DNA from: Trinickia terrae
GTDB lineage: Bacteria > Pseudomonadota > Gammaproteobacteria > Burkholderiales > Burkholderiaceae
Direction of reading: 5' to 3'
NCBI RefSeq assembly: GCF_005144415.1
Contig: NZ_SWJE01000014.1
Coordinates: 62,001-126,000, forward strand
Length of the DNA stretch: 64,000 bases
Every line of letters starts with the position of its first letter. Position 1 is the first letter of the stretch. Under the pieces are notes generated by a model. The model made no database searches and was not told where the DNA came from. It worked only from the letters and a program-made list of their open reading frames with translations. The position numbers and the translations under genes are program-made. This document shows, one piece after another, positions 41,522 through 51,143 of this stretch.

Positions 41522-42013
41522 ATGCTGGAACTCGATCACTTCGATTTGGCGCTGCTGGAGGTGCTGCAGCGCTTCGGACGCGCCACGCATCAGCAGCTCG
41601 GCGAGCAGGTGCCGCTGTCGCCGTCGCAAATCGGGCGGCGCTTGCAGCGGCTCGAAGCGTCAGGGGTGATCGACGGCTATCGCGTCGTCCTGCGGCCCGA
41701 AAAGCTCGGGCTCGGCGTGACCGCGTTCACGAGCCTGAAGCTCAAGCATCACGGCGATTCGATCATCGAGCAGTTCCAGCAGCAGATCGACATGCTGCCG
41801 GAAGTGCTCGAATGCCATGCGGTGGTAGGCGATGCTGACTATCTGCTGCGGATCGTGGCGCCGGATCTGAACGCGCTGTCGTCGTTCGTGATGAAGAAGC
41901 TGATGCGGGTGCCGGGCGTCGACAGCGTGCGCTCGAATATCGTGCTCACGACGTTCAAGCGCAATGGGCCGTTGCCGCTCGGGCATTTGTCGCCCGGGGC
42001 AGGGGCGGCCTAG
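41522..42013 (+). CDS. Lrp/AsnC-family transcriptional regulator
   Basis: A 163-residue regulator. N-terminal helix-turn-helix (LDHFDLALLEVLQRFGRATHQQLGEQVPLSPSQIGRRLQRLEASGVIDGYR) and C-terminal RAM ligand/oligomer domain (VLECHAVVGDADYLLRIVAPDL). ATG 41522 has a GGGAA ribosome site; ATG 41507 has none. It is divergent from the phhA remnant-phhB unit and is the expected regulator of phenylalanine hydroxylation, retained although phhA is gone. Confidence 0.92.
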   Translation: MLELDHFDLALLEVLQRFGRATHQQLGEQVPLSPSQIGRRLQRLEASGVIDGYRVVLRPEKLGLGVTAFTSLKLKHHGDSIIEQFQQQIDMLPEVLECHAVVGDADYLLRIVAPDLNALSSFVMKKLMRVPGVDSVRSNIVLTTFKRNGPLPLGHLSPGAGAA

Positions 42014-42076
42014 TTCGATGCGCTGACGGCGCGCCGCTGCCTGCGGCCGTCGGCGTACCTCGATCCAGACGTTTGC

Positions 42077-42610
42077 TCAGGCCGCCTCCTGCTCCTTCGC
42101 AGGATTGAGCATGTCGACGTAAGCGACCGCCACGAGATCCGATTGCGGCACGCCAAGCTTGGCGAACATCGCGTGCGCCTCGGCTTCGCCGCCTGCCTCG
42201 TCGTCCTCGGGCGCGAGCACGACTTCCAGCTCGACGAAATCGCCCAGCCCGTCGACGCGATCCAGGTGGATGCGCGTGCGTCCCACGAGGTAGACGTGAC
42301 GCTCCTTGGTGACGATGCCGCGCGTCGTGAGCGCGGTGGCGAGCAGCGCATGCATGGCTTCGGGGTTGGTCACGGGGCTGCGCGTGTAGTACGACGCCTT
42401 CGGGCCGTCCCGGTCGTCGCGCTGATAGAAGATCAACTCGGCGGGCGTGCCGTCGTCGAATTGACGCAGCTTCAGGCGGCCGCGCGGGACGTCGTAGAAA
42501 AAGTCCTGTTGCCGGAAGATCAGCGGAGCCTCGGACGAAAGTTCGGCGGCGCGTTCGCGCAGTTGCTCGAACTGCTGGGCGCGGGCTTTGATTTCGATGT
42601 TGCGTGCCAT
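42077..42610 (-). CDS. cyaB: CYTH-domain protein (class IV adenylate cyclase-like)
   Basis: A 177-residue CYTH tunnel-fold protein. The signature ExExK is partly kept as NIEIKAR at the N-terminus, with KLRQF, LIFYQRD and FVELEVVL strands following. AGGAGCC precedes ATG 42610. Class IV adenylate cyclases and thiamine-triphosphate or inorganic triphosphatases share this fold; which activity is present cannot be told. It stands alone between asnC and lysR. Confidence 0.8.
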   Translation of the reverse strand: MARNIEIKARAQQFEQLRERAAELSSEAPLIFRQQDFFYDVPRGRLKLRQFDDGTPAELIFYQRDDRDGPKASYYTRSPVTNPEAMHALLATALTTRGIVTKERHVYLVGRTRIHLDRVDGLGDFVELEVVLAPEDDEAGGEAEAHAMFAKLGVPQSDLVAVAYVDMLNPAKEQEAA

Positions 42611-42759
42611 CTTGAGGCTCCTGTCTAGAAGAAGAATGGGGCAAGGAACAGCGCGGAGGGGTGCGCGCGAAGCGCGAACCGAACCACGAATCTAGCAAAA
42701 TTTGCCGATCACTGTCGTGACTCGGGCGCCGTCCGCGAAAGCCGCCTCATCAGCGCCGC

Positions 42760-43659
42760 TCATATCGCCCACTGGCGCTCGATCAGCTTGAACGCCGCCG
42801 CGATTGCCGGTTCGTCCTGGCGCTCGGCAAGCGTGACGAACGCCAGCTGAGTCGGCACCGTGACGCCTTCGACGATCGTCAGCGCATGGGTGTGCGCCTC
42901 CGCAATGGCAATCGAATCGCGCGCGAGCGTGAGCCCGACCCCCGATTTGACGAGATCCAGCATCGACGGCTCCTGGTCGACCTCGGCGACTTTCACCGGC
43001 GTCACGCCCGCCTCGGCGAAGCGCCGCGACAGCAACCGGTGATGCGCGGACGCCGGCGGCGTCCAGATCCACGGCAGCGCGGCCAGCGCCCGCCAGTCGC
43101 GCGCCCGGCTCACGCGGTCCTTCCAGCCGGCCGGCGCGAGCACGCGATATTGGAAGCGGGTGAGCGTGGCGGCGCGGAAGAGGCCGCGCTCGCGCGGGTC
43201 GTCTTCGGCGGGGTCGCCGATGTAGTAGCCGACATCCAGCTCGCGCGAGCGGATCTGTTCGAGCACCCAGCCCGACATGCCGTGCCGCAAGGCGGTCTCG
43301 ATCCGTGGATAGGTTTCGACGAGCTGCCTGAGGAAACCGCCGAGCCGCAGGAACTCGGGATCGAGGATCGTGCCGATGCGCAGCCGCCCGTGCACCTCCT
43401 GGCGCAGCGTCGCCGCCGCGCGCTCGACGTCGCCGGCCGCGGCGAGCGCGCGCTCGGCGTGCGGCAGGAGCGACTGGCCGTCGCGCGTGAGCGTGAGCCC
43501 GTGTGAGGTGCGCGTGAACAGCGTCACGCCCAGCGTCTCCTGCAGGTTCTTGATTTGCAGGCTGACGGCGGGCTGGGTCAGGTGCAGCTGCGCGGCGGCG
43601 CGCGTCAGGTTGCCGACGCGCGCCACTGTCACGAAGGCACGGAGCAGGATCAGGTCCAT
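42760..43659 (-). CDS. LysR-family regulator, probable 3-hydroxypropionate-responsive HpdR
   Basis: A 299-residue LysR protein. Helix-turn-helix LLRAFVTVARVGNLTRAAAQLHLTQPAVSLQIKNLQETLG, effector domain from about residue 90. It is divergent from mmsA. The same arrangement, LysR divergent from mmsA plus a GMC-type dehydrogenase, is the 3-hydroxypropionate-inducible module known from Pseudomonas and Cupriavidus. Role is inferred from context; the DNA-binding family is certain. Confidence 0.9.
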   Translation of the reverse strand: MDLILLRAFVTVARVGNLTRAAAQLHLTQPAVSLQIKNLQETLGVTLFTRTSHGLTLTRDGQSLLPHAERALAAAGDVERAAATLRQEVHGRLRIGTILDPEFLRLGGFLRQLVETYPRIETALRHGMSGWVLEQIRSRELDVGYYIGDPAEDDPRERGLFRAATLTRFQYRVLAPAGWKDRVSRARDWRALAALPWIWTPPASAHHRLLSRRFAEAGVTPVKVAEVDQEPSMLDLVKSGVGLTLARDSIAIAEAHTHALTIVEGVTVPTQLAFVTLAERQDEPAIAAAFKLIERQWAI

Positions 43660-43690
43660 CCGCTGATATTAGCGCGGCTTATAACGCAGT

Positions 43691-43703
43691 TGAGCATTAC
43701 TCA
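43691..43703. promoter_or_regulatory. LysR-type operator candidate TGAG-N5-CTCA
   Basis: A dyad in the 181-base divergent region between lysR and mmsA, immediately preceded by a TTATAA (43679-43684). Its position suits activation of mmsA and autorepression of lysR. Confidence 0.4.
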
Positions 43704-43840
43704 TTGGATTTGGCGGCGCGATGCCGCGTACGCTTCGAAGCAGGCGCATCCGTCCGGCGGGCTTCGGTGGCGCGGCAAAGCGGGCCGCGAATGCCTGCCG
43801 GCGATTTCTTTCCATTCACCCAGCGAGAGTGAGGAGACAC

Positions 43841-45361
43841 ATGAGCGAGGCAGATCGAGGCGCACGCGTGCGCGAGTTGACTCATTTCATCGGCGGCGGC
43901 ACGGTGGCCGGCAAGAGCGGCCGTTTCGGCGATGTGTTCAATCCGGCGCTCGGCTGCCTGGCAGCGCGCGTGCCGCTGGCGGGCGCGGACGAGGTGGGCG
44001 CCGCGGTTGCCGCCGCGAAGGCGGCGTTTCCGCAGTGGAGCGAGACCGCGCCGATCAAGCGTGCGCGCGTGATGTTCAAGTTCAAGCAGCTGCTCGACGA
44101 GCATCACGACGAGCTCGCCGAGCTGATCACGAAGGAACACGGCAAGGTGTTCTCCGATGCGCAGGGCGAGGTGATGCGCGGCATCGAGATCGTCGAGTTC
44201 GCCTGCGGGATTCCGAACCTGCTGAAGACCGATTTCACCGACCAGATCGGCGGCGGCATCGACAACTGGAACCTGCGCCAGCCGCTTGGCGTCGTCGCCG
44301 GCATCACGCCGTTCAACTTCCCGATGATGGTGCCGTGCTGGATGTTCCCGATCGCGATCGCATGCGGCAACACGTTCGTGCTGAAGCCTTCGGAGCGCGA
44401 TCCGTCGGCGTCGATCCGCCTCGCCGAACTGCTGAAGGAAGCGGGCCTGCCCGGCGGCGTGTTCAACGTCGTGCACGGCGACAAGGCGGCGGTCGACGCG
44501 TTGCTCGAGCATCCCGATGTCGAGGCGCTTTCGTTTGTCGGCTCGACGCCGATCGCGCATTACATCCACACCGAAGGCACCAAGCATGGCAAGCGCGTGC
44601 AGGCGCTCGGCGGCGCGAAGAACCATCTCGTGGTGATGCCCGATGCGGATCTCGACCAGGCCGTCGACGCGCTGATCGGCGCCGCCTACGGATCGGCGGG
44701 TGAGCGCTGCATGGCGATCTCGGTGGCGGTTGCCGTCGGCCATATCGCCGACGAGCTCGTCGACAAGCTCACGCCGCGCGTGAAGGCGCTGAAGATCAAG
44801 AACGGCATGGAGGCCGATGCCGAGATGGGGCCGCTCGTGACGGCCGCGCATCGCGCGAAGGTGTCGGGCTATATCGATGCGGGCGTGGACGCGGGCGCGA
44901 AGCTCGTGGTCGATGGCCGCGGCCATGAGGTGCCGGGACACGAGCAAGGCTTCTTCCTCGGCGGCACGCTTTTCGACGACGTGAAGACCGACATGACGAT
45001 CTACCGCGAGGAGATCTTCGGGCCCGTGCTGTGCGTCGTGCGCGTGCCCGATTTCGCGTCGGCGGTGGAACTGATCAACGCCAACGAGTTCGCGAACGGC
45101 GTCTCGTGCTACACGACCGACGGCGGCATCGCGCGCGCGTTCTCGCGGCAGATCCAGATCGGCATGGTTGGCATCAACGTGCCGATTCCGGTACCGATGG
45201 CGTGGCATTCGTTCGGCGGCTGGAAGAAGTCGCTGTTCGGCGATCACCATGCGTACGGCGAGGAAGGCGTGCGCTTCTACACGCGCTACAAGAGCATCAT
45301 GCAACGCTGGCCGGACAGCATCGCGAAGGGCGCGGAGTTTACGATGCCGGTTGCGAAGTAA
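43841..45361 (+). CDS. mmsA: CoA-acylating (methyl)malonate-semialdehyde dehydrogenase
   Basis: A 506-residue aldehyde dehydrogenase-fold enzyme oxidising (methyl)malonate semialdehyde to acyl-CoA with NAD and CO2 release. GAGGAGACAC precedes ATG 43841; the longer frame is leader sequence. [36 protein letters not shown] and the catalytic Cys in [11 protein letters not shown] are the family signatures. Followed 10 bases later by the GMC oxidoreductase, giving a two-step route from a hydroxy acid such as 3-hydroxypropionate to acetyl-CoA; valine catabolism is the alternative role. Confidence 0.95.
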   Translation: MSEADRGARVRELTHFIGGGTVAGKSGRFGDVFNPALGCLAARVPLAGADEVGAAVAAAKAAFPQWSETAPIKRARVMFKFKQLLDEHHDELAELITKEHGKVFSDAQGEVMRGIEIVEFACGIPNLLKTDFTDQIGGGIDNWNLRQPLGVVAGITPFNFPMMVPCWMFPIAIACGNTFVLKPSERDPSASIRLAELLKEAGLPGGVFNVVHGDKAAVDALLEHPDVEALSFVGSTPIAHYIHTEGTKHGKRVQALGGAKNHLVVMPDADLDQAVDALIGAAYGSAGERCMAISVAVAVGHIADELVDKLTPRVKALKIKNGMEADAEMGPLVTAAHRAKVSGYIDAGVDAGAKLVVDGRGHEVPGHEQGFFLGGTLFDDVKTDMTIYREEIFGPVLCVVRVPDFASAVELINANEFANGVSCYTTDGGIARAFSRQIQIGMVGINVPIPVPMAWHSFGGWKKSLFGDHHAYGEEGVRFYTRYKSIMQRWPDSIAKGAEFTMPVAK

Positions 45362-45371
45362 GGCAAGGCCG

Positions 45372-47099
45372 ATGACAACGGGTGCACAGATGAGCAAAGA
45401 GACCACTTTCGAAGGCGAGTTCGACTACATCGTCATCGGCGCGGGCACGGCCGGATGCGTGCTCGCGAACCGCCTCACCGAAGACCCGGACGTCAGCGTG
45501 CTGCTGCTCGAAGCCGGCGGCAAGGACGACTATCACTGGATTCACATTCCCGTCGGCTATTTGTATTGCATCGGTAATCCGCGCACGGACTGGCTCTACA
45601 AGACGCAAGCCGAAGCAGGGCTGAACGGGCGCGCGCTGTCGTATCCGCGCGGACGCGTGCTCGGCGGCTCGTCGTCGATCAACGGCATGATCTACATGCG
45701 CGGCCAGCGCGAAGACTACGACGAGTGGGCGCGCATCACGGGCGATTCGTCGTGGAGCTGGGATGCGGTGCTGCCGGTCTTCAGGCGCAGCGAGGACCAT
45801 CACGGCGGCGCGAATCAGTGGCATGGCGCGGGCGGCCCGTGGCGCGTCGAGAAGCAGCGGCTGAAGTGGCAGATCCTTGAATCGTTCGCCGAGGCCGCAC
45901 AGCAAGCGGGCATTCCCGCCACCGATGATTTCAATCGCGGCGACAACACCGGCGTCGGCTACTTCGACGTCAACCAGAAGCGCGGCATTCGCTGGAACGC
46001 GTCGAAGGCGTTTTTGCGTCCGGCCCTGCAGCGCGGCAATCTCACGATCATCACGGGCGCGCTCACGCAACGTCTAGTGTTCGAAGGCAAGCGTTGTATC
46101 GGCGTCGAGTATCGCGGCGGCGTGGCGGGTGATATCGATTTCGCTGCGAAAGCGCGCTGCGAGGTGCTGTTGAGCGCGGGCGCGGTGAATTCGCCGCAAC
46201 TGCTCGAGCTGTCTGGCATCGGCGACGGCGCGCGCCTTCAAAAGCTCGGCATCGGCGTGGTGCAGGACCTGCGTGGCGTCGGCGAAAACCTGCAAGATCA
46301 TCTGCAGCTGCGCACGGCGTTCCAGGTGAGCGGCGTGCGTACGCTCAACACGATGTCGGCGCACTGGTGGGGCAAGCTGATGATCGGCATGCAATATGCG
46401 CTCACGCAAAGCGGGCCGATGTCGATGGCGCCGTCGCAGCTCGGCGCGTTCGCGAAGTCCGATCCCGGCGATCCGTCGATCACGCGCCCCGATATCGAGT
46501 ACCACGTGCAGCCGCTTTCGCTCGATCGCTTCGGCGAGCCGCTGCATCGCTTCAACGCCTTTACGGCGTCCGCATGCAATCTGCGTCCCGCTTCGCGCGG
46601 CACGGTCCATATCGATTCCGCCGATCCGCGCAAGCCGCCTTTGATCGCGCCGAACTATCTGTCGACCGATCGCGACCGTCACGTCGCGGCAAACGCGCTG
46701 CGTCTCACGCGGCGCATCGCGGCCGCGCCCGCGCTCGCGCGCTACGCGCCGAAGGAAATCCTCCCGGGGCTGCAGTTCCAGACCGAAGACGAGCTCGTCA
46801 AGGCTGCGGGCGAAGTGGGCACCACGATCTTTCATCCGGTCGGCACCTGCCGCATGGGCGCGGGCAACGATCCGTCAGCCGTCGTCGATTCGCGCTTGCG
46901 TGTCATCGGATTGGAAGGATTGCGGGTCGTCGATGCGTCGATCATGCCGGTGATTACATCGGGCAATACGAATTCGCCGACGCTGATGATCGCCGAACGA
47001 GCCAGCGACATGATTCGCGCAGATCGGAAAGCGCGCTCGCGGCAAGTCCATATCGGAGCCGAACAGCAGACCGCTTCGTCGTTCGTAGATCATTCATAG
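45372..47099 (+). CDS. hpdH: GMC-family FAD oxidoreductase, probable 3-hydroxypropionate dehydrogenase
   Basis: A 575-residue FAD enzyme. Dinucleotide fold YIVIGAGTAGCVLANRL with ...LLLEAGG, GMC signature 1 GRVLGGSSSINGMIYMRG, signature 2 GAVNSPQLLELSGIG, and the C-terminal FHPVGTCRMG...SGNTNSPTLMIAERASDMI carrying the active-site His/Asn. ATG 45372 is used; ATG 45390 is possible. Choline and alcohol dehydrogenases share these motifs; the HpdH assignment rests on tight linkage to mmsA and a divergent LysR gene. Confidence 0.75.
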   Translation: MTTGAQMSKETTFEGEFDYIVIGAGTAGCVLANRLTEDPDVSVLLLEAGGKDDYHWIHIPVGYLYCIGNPRTDWLYKTQAEAGLNGRALSYPRGRVLGGSSSINGMIYMRGQREDYDEWARITGDSSWSWDAVLPVFRRSEDHHGGANQWHGAGGPWRVEKQRLKWQILESFAEAAQQAGIPATDDFNRGDNTGVGYFDVNQKRGIRWNASKAFLRPALQRGNLTIITGALTQRLVFEGKRCIGVEYRGGVAGDIDFAAKARCEVLLSAGAVNSPQLLELSGIGDGARLQKLGIGVVQDLRGVGENLQDHLQLRTAFQVSGVRTLNTMSAHWWGKLMIGMQYALTQSGPMSMAPSQLGAFAKSDPGDPSITRPDIEYHVQPLSLDRFGEPLHRFNAFTASACNLRPASRGTVHIDSADPRKPPLIAPNYLSTDRDRHVAANALRLTRRIAAAPALARYAPKEILPGLQFQTEDELVKAAGEVGTTIFHPVGTCRMGAGNDPSAVVDSRLRVIGLEGLRVVDASIMPVITSGNTNSPTLMIAERASDMIRADRKARSRQVHIGAEQQTASSFVDHS

Positions 47100-47310
47100 G
47101 TGAATAGACCCTAGTGCAAATCCCAATGAATGCGGTGCATCATTGGCGAGACAATGGCGCGGTGCCGCGTGGTGCGGTAGGGGCGGTTGTCCGTATTGGT
47201 GCACCACGTCATAACAAGCGGTGGCGCGACTGACGCTAGCTGCGGCGTGGTGCGGCGCGGTCGGCGCGCAAACCAAGCAGTGCATCGCCTGACTTCGCAC
47301 GGAAGGGGAC

Positions 47311-48090
47311 ATGATTCTCGGCGACACGATTCTAGAAACGCGCGGGCTGACTAAAGAATTCAAAGGTTTCACCGCTGTCAACGGTGTCAATCTGCGCGTG
47401 CGCCGCGGCTCGATTCATGCGTTGATCGGGCCGAACGGCGCAGGCAAGACCACCTGCTTCAATCTGCTCACCAAGTTTCTCAGGCCCACGGCCGGACAGA
47501 TCGTCTTCAACGGCGTGGACATTACCGGCGAGCGTCCCGCGCAGATCGCGCGGCGCGGCATCATCCGCTCGTTTCAGATTTCGGCGGTCTTTCCGCACAT
47601 GACGGTATTGCAGAACGTGCGCGTCGCGTTGCAGCGTTCGCTCGGCACCGCCTTTCATTTCTGGAAGAGCGAGCGCACGCTCAAGCAGCTCGACGAAGAA
47701 GCGCTCGACCTGCTCACGCAAGTCGGCCTGACCGATTTCGCCGATACGCTCACTGTCGAGTTGTCGTACGGCCGCAAGCGCGCGCTCGAGATCGCGACGA
47801 CGCTCGCAATGGAGCCCGAGCTGATGCTGCTCGACGAGCCGACGCAGGGCATGGGCCACGAAGATGTCGACCGTGTGACGGCGCTCATCAAGAAAGTGTC
47901 GAGCGGCCGCACGATCCTGATGGTCGAGCACAACATGAACGTGATCGCGGGTATCTCCGACACGATCACCGTCCTGCAGCGCGGCGAAGTGCTCGCTGAA
48001 GGCACTTACGCGGAAGTCTCGAAGAACGCGCTCGTGATGCAGGCCTACATGGGCAGCGCGGATGCCGCACTCACGGGAACGCACGCATGA
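47311..48090 (+). CDS. livG: branched-chain-type ABC transporter ATPase LivG, system 1
   Basis: A 259-residue ATPase with AAGGGGAC before ATG 47311. Walker A GPNGAGKTT, signature LSYGRKRALEIATTL (a usual LivG variation), Walker B LMLLDEPTQGMGHEDVD. It begins a livGFKHM unit that probably imports a carboxylate or amino-acid-like substrate. The 210-base gap before it contains two copies of GCGTGGTGCGG (47167, 47245), a palindrome TGGTGCACCA (47197-47206) and a possible sigma54-like TGGCGCG-N4-ACGC near 47222. Confidence 0.9.
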   Translation: MILGDTILETRGLTKEFKGFTAVNGVNLRVRRGSIHALIGPNGAGKTTCFNLLTKFLRPTAGQIVFNGVDITGERPAQIARRGIIRSFQISAVFPHMTVLQNVRVALQRSLGTAFHFWKSERTLKQLDEEALDLLTQVGLTDFADTLTVELSYGRKRALEIATTLAMEPELMLLDEPTQGMGHEDVDRVTALIKKVSSGRTILMVEHNMNVIAGISDTITVLQRGEVLAEGTYAEVSKNALVMQAYMGSADAALTGTHA

Positions 48091-48842
48091 GCCAGGCCGA
48101 GAGCGAAAACATCGAAGTGATCGAGGCCGCGAACGGCACGCCTGCATTGACCATCGCAGGCCTGCAAGCCTGGTATGGCGAATCGCACATTCTGCATGGC
48201 GTCGATCTGACCGTGAACCGCGGTGAAGTCGTCACGCTGCTCGGCCGCAACGGCGCGGGGCGCACCACGACCTTGCGCGCGATCATGGGACTCACGGGAC
48301 GGCGCACGGGCTCGATCCGCATCGGCGAGCGCGAGACCATCGATCTGCAGACGCACAAGATCGCGCATTGCGGGATCGGGTACTGCCCGGAAGAGCGCGG
48401 GATCTTTTCGAGCCTGTCGTGCGAGGAGAACCTGATCCTGCCGCCCATGGTCGGCGCGGCCAAGGACGCCATGTCGCTCGACGAGATCTACGAGATGTTC
48501 CCGAACCTCAAGGAGCGCCGGATGAGCCAGGGCACGCGCCTGTCGGGCGGTGAGCAGCAGATGCTCGCCGTCGCGCGCATCCTGCGCACGGGCGCGAACC
48601 TGCTGCTGCTCGACGAGATCTCGGAAGGCCTCGCGCCCGTTATCGTGCAGGCGCTCGCGCGCATGATCCTGATGCTCAAGCAGCGCGGCTATACGGTCGT
48701 GATGGTCGAGCAGAATTTCCGTTTTGCCGCGCCGCTCGCGGACCGCTTCTATGTGATGGAGCACGGCCGCATCGTCGAGCATTTCAGCGCTCGCGAACTC
48801 GAAAGCAAGATGCCGGTGCTGCACGACCTGCTCGGCGTGTGA
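48087..48842 (+). CDS. livF: branched-chain-type ABC transporter ATPase LivF, system 1, Walker A Lys-to-Arg
   Basis: A 251-residue ATPase overlapping livG by ATGA. Signature LSGGEQQMLAVARIL and Walker B LLLLDEISEGLAP are normal, but Walker A reads GRNGAGRTT: the invariant P-loop lysine is Arg59 (codon CGC at 48261-48263). With LivG intact, the pair would have one degenerate nucleotide site, as in several heterodimeric ABC transporters. The frame is otherwise undamaged, so it is not a pseudogene. Confidence 0.88.
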   Translation: MSQAESENIEVIEAANGTPALTIAGLQAWYGESHILHGVDLTVNRGEVVTLLGRNGAGRTTTLRAIMGLTGRRTGSIRIGERETIDLQTHKIAHCGIGYCPEERGIFSSLSCEENLILPPMVGAAKDAMSLDEIYEMFPNLKERRMSQGTRLSGGEQQMLAVARILRTGANLLLLDEISEGLAPVIVQALARMILMLKQRGYTVVMVEQNFRFAAPLADRFYVMEHGRIVEHFSARELESKMPVLHDLLGV

Positions 48843-48946
48843 AGCTTGTTCGATGCGCGGGGCCTGCCTGATGCGCTCGCGTCCCGGCAAGACCCGTGTG
48901 CCCGACGTTTTACGTAAAACCAGAACGCAACGAAGGAGATAGACCA

Positions 48947-50167
48947 ATGAAGAAGAAGTTGCTCGCACGCGTTGCAGGATCTCTCGCTCTGACGACGGCC
49001 GCATGGCTCGCCGCTGCGCCGATGCAGCAGGCCATGGCCGACGAAAACCAGGTCACGATCGGCTTCATCACGGACTTGTCGGGTCTGTACGCGGACATCG
49101 ACGGCAAGGGCGGCCTGACGGCCATCCAGATGGCGGTCGACGACTTCGGCGGCAAGGTCAACGGCAAGCCGATCAAGGTGCTCTACGCCGATCACCAGAA
49201 CAAGGCCGACATTGCTGCGACGACCGCGCGCAAATGGATCGACACCGAAGGCCTCGACATGCTCGTCGGGGGGACGAATTCGGCGACGGCCCTGTCGACG
49301 AACGACGTTATCAAGGAGAAGAGGCGGCCGTTCTTCGTCATCGGTGCGGGTACCGACGCGCTGACGAACAAGCAGTGCACGCCTTATACCATTCACTACG
49401 CCTATGACACGACCGCGCTCGCGAAGGGCACCGGTTCCGCGATCGTGAAGCAGGGGCTCAAGAACTGGTACTTCCTCACGGCCGACTACGCATTCGGCAA
49501 GTCGCTCGATGCCAACACGACCAAGGTCGTCGAGACGGGCGGCGGGAAGGTGCTCGGCCACGCGTTCCATCCGCTGTCGGCTTCGGATTTCTCTTCGTTC
49601 CTGCTTCAGGCGCAGGCATCGAAGGCGCAGGTGCTCGGCCTCGCAAACGCGGGCGGCGACACCGTGAATTCGCTCAAGGCGGCGAAGGAGTTCGGCATCG
49701 GCAAGACGATGAAGATCGCCGCGCTGCTGATGTTCATCGACGACGTGCACAGCGTCGGCTTGCCGACGGCGCAGGGCTTGCTGCTCACGGACAGCTGGTA
49801 CTGGGATCAGAACGATGCCGCGCGCAAATGGTCGCAGCGCTACTTCGCGAAGACCGGGAAGATGCCGTCGAGCCTTCAGGCAGCCGACTATTCGGCGACG
49901 ATGGATTACCTGAATGCGGTGAAGGCCGTCGGCACGACCGATGCGGACAAGGTGATGGCGCAAGTCAGGAAGCAGAACGTCGACGACTTCTATGCCAAGG
50001 GCTCCATCCGGGCGGACGGCGTCATGATCCACGACATGTACCTGTACGAGGTGAAGACGCCGGCCGAATCGAAGAAGCCGTGGGACTACTACGCGCTCAA
50101 GGCGACGATCCCTGGCGACCAGGCGTTCGGGACCAAGGCCGAATCGCAGTGCGATCTGTGGAAGTGA
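48947..50167 (+). CDS. livK: periplasmic substrate-binding protein of Liv system 1
   Basis: A 406-residue type I periplasmic binding protein. CGAAGGAGAT precedes ATG 48947; the signal peptide ends QQAMADE. The mature N-terminus VTIGFITDLSGLYADIDGKGGLTAIQMAVDDFGGKVNGKPI and GGTNSATALSTNDV are typical of Peripla_BP_6 proteins. It is clearly different from the two binding proteins of system 2. The substrate is unknown; proximity to the mmsA-hpdH module hints at a small organic acid. Confidence 0.88.
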   Translation: MKKKLLARVAGSLALTTAAWLAAAPMQQAMADENQVTIGFITDLSGLYADIDGKGGLTAIQMAVDDFGGKVNGKPIKVLYADHQNKADIAATTARKWIDTEGLDMLVGGTNSATALSTNDVIKEKRRPFFVIGAGTDALTNKQCTPYTIHYAYDTTALAKGTGSAIVKQGLKNWYFLTADYAFGKSLDANTTKVVETGGGKVLGHAFHPLSASDFSSFLLQAQASKAQVLGLANAGGDTVNSLKAAKEFGIGKTMKIAALLMFIDDVHSVGLPTAQGLLLTDSWYWDQNDAARKWSQRYFAKTGKMPSSLQAADYSATMDYLNAVKAVGTTDADKVMAQVRKQNVDDFYAKGSIRADGVMIHDMYLYEVKTPAESKKPWDYYALKATIPGDQAFGTKAESQCDLWK

Positions 50168-50182
50168 TGCGGCGCGCCGCAT
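50167..50182. repeat. perfect 16-bp palindrome between livK and livH
   Basis: ATGCGGCGCGCCGCAT beginning in the livK stop region, followed within 10-25 bases by GTCGGCGCCGAC. Strong intercistronic hairpins at this position can protect the binding-protein mRNA from 3' decay and reduce read-through to the permease genes. Confidence 0.55.
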
Positions 50183-50258
50183 GGAATTGGAGTCGGCGCC
50201 GACGCGCTGATTCCGATCCGCGCGGCGCACCGTTCCGACTCTGACATCAGGTTCATCG

Positions 50259-51143
50259 ATGGATATCTTTGGCGTTCCGCTGCCCGCGATGCTGAGCCAG
50301 TTGCTGCTCGGCCTCGTCAACGGCTCGTTCTACGCGATTCTGAGCTTGGGGCTCGCCGTCATCTTCGGCTTGCTCAACGTGATCAACTTCGCCCACGGCG
50401 CGCTGTTCATGCTGGGGGCGATGCTCGCGTGGATGGGCTTGTCGTACTTCAATCTGCCGTACTGGGCGATGCTCGTGATCGCCCCGATCGTCGTCGGCAT
50501 CTTCGGGATGGTCATCGAGCGCTCGATGCTGCGCTGGCTCTACAAGCTCGATCATCTCTATGGCCTGCTGCTGACCTTCGGGCTCACGCTGGTGATCGAA
50601 GGCGTGTTCCGCTCGATCTACGGCTCGTCGGGGCAGCCGTACGACGTGCCCGACGCGCTCGCCGGCGCCACCAATCTCGGCTTCATGTATTTGCCGAACT
50701 ACCGCGCGTGGGTGGTGGTGGCGTCGCTCGTGGTCTGCTTCGTGACCTGGTTCGTAATCGAGAAGACGCGGCTTGGCGCGTACCTGCGCGCCGGCACCGA
50801 GAACCCGAAGCTCGTCGAAGCGTTCGGCGTCAACGTACCGCTGATGGTCACGCTCACCTATGGCTTCGGCGTCGCGCTCGCGGCATTCGCGGGCGTGCTT
50901 GCGGCGCCTGTCATCCAGGTCTCGCCGCTGATGGGGCAATCGATGATCATCACCGTGTTCGCGGTAGTCGTGATCGGCGGCATGGGCTCGATCATGGGCT
51001 CGATCGTGACGGGGCTCCTGCTCGGCGTAATCGAAGGGCTCACGCGCGTGTTCTATCCGCAGGCGTCGGCGACCGTCGTCTTCGTCATCATGGCGCTGGT
51101 GCTGCTGGTGCGTCCCGCGGGTCTCTTCGGCAAGGAAAGATGA
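50259..51143 (+). CDS. livH: branched-chain-type ABC permease LivH, system 1
   Basis: A 294-residue permease with about eight helices. QLLLGLVNGSFYAILSLGLAVIFGLLNVINFAHGALFMLGAM is the LivH N-terminal signature, and GGMGSIMGSIVTGLLLGVIEGL the conserved C-terminal segment. The gene ends TGATG with livM. Confidence 0.93.
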   Translation: MDIFGVPLPAMLSQLLLGLVNGSFYAILSLGLAVIFGLLNVINFAHGALFMLGAMLAWMGLSYFNLPYWAMLVIAPIVVGIFGMVIERSMLRWLYKLDHLYGLLLTFGLTLVIEGVFRSIYGSSGQPYDVPDALAGATNLGFMYLPNYRAWVVVASLVVCFVTWFVIEKTRLGAYLRAGTENPKLVEAFGVNVPLMVTLTYGFGVALAAFAGVLAAPVIQVSPLMGQSMIITVFAVVVIGGMGSIMGSIVTGLLLGVIEGLTRVFYPQASATVVFVIMALVLLVRPAGLFGKER

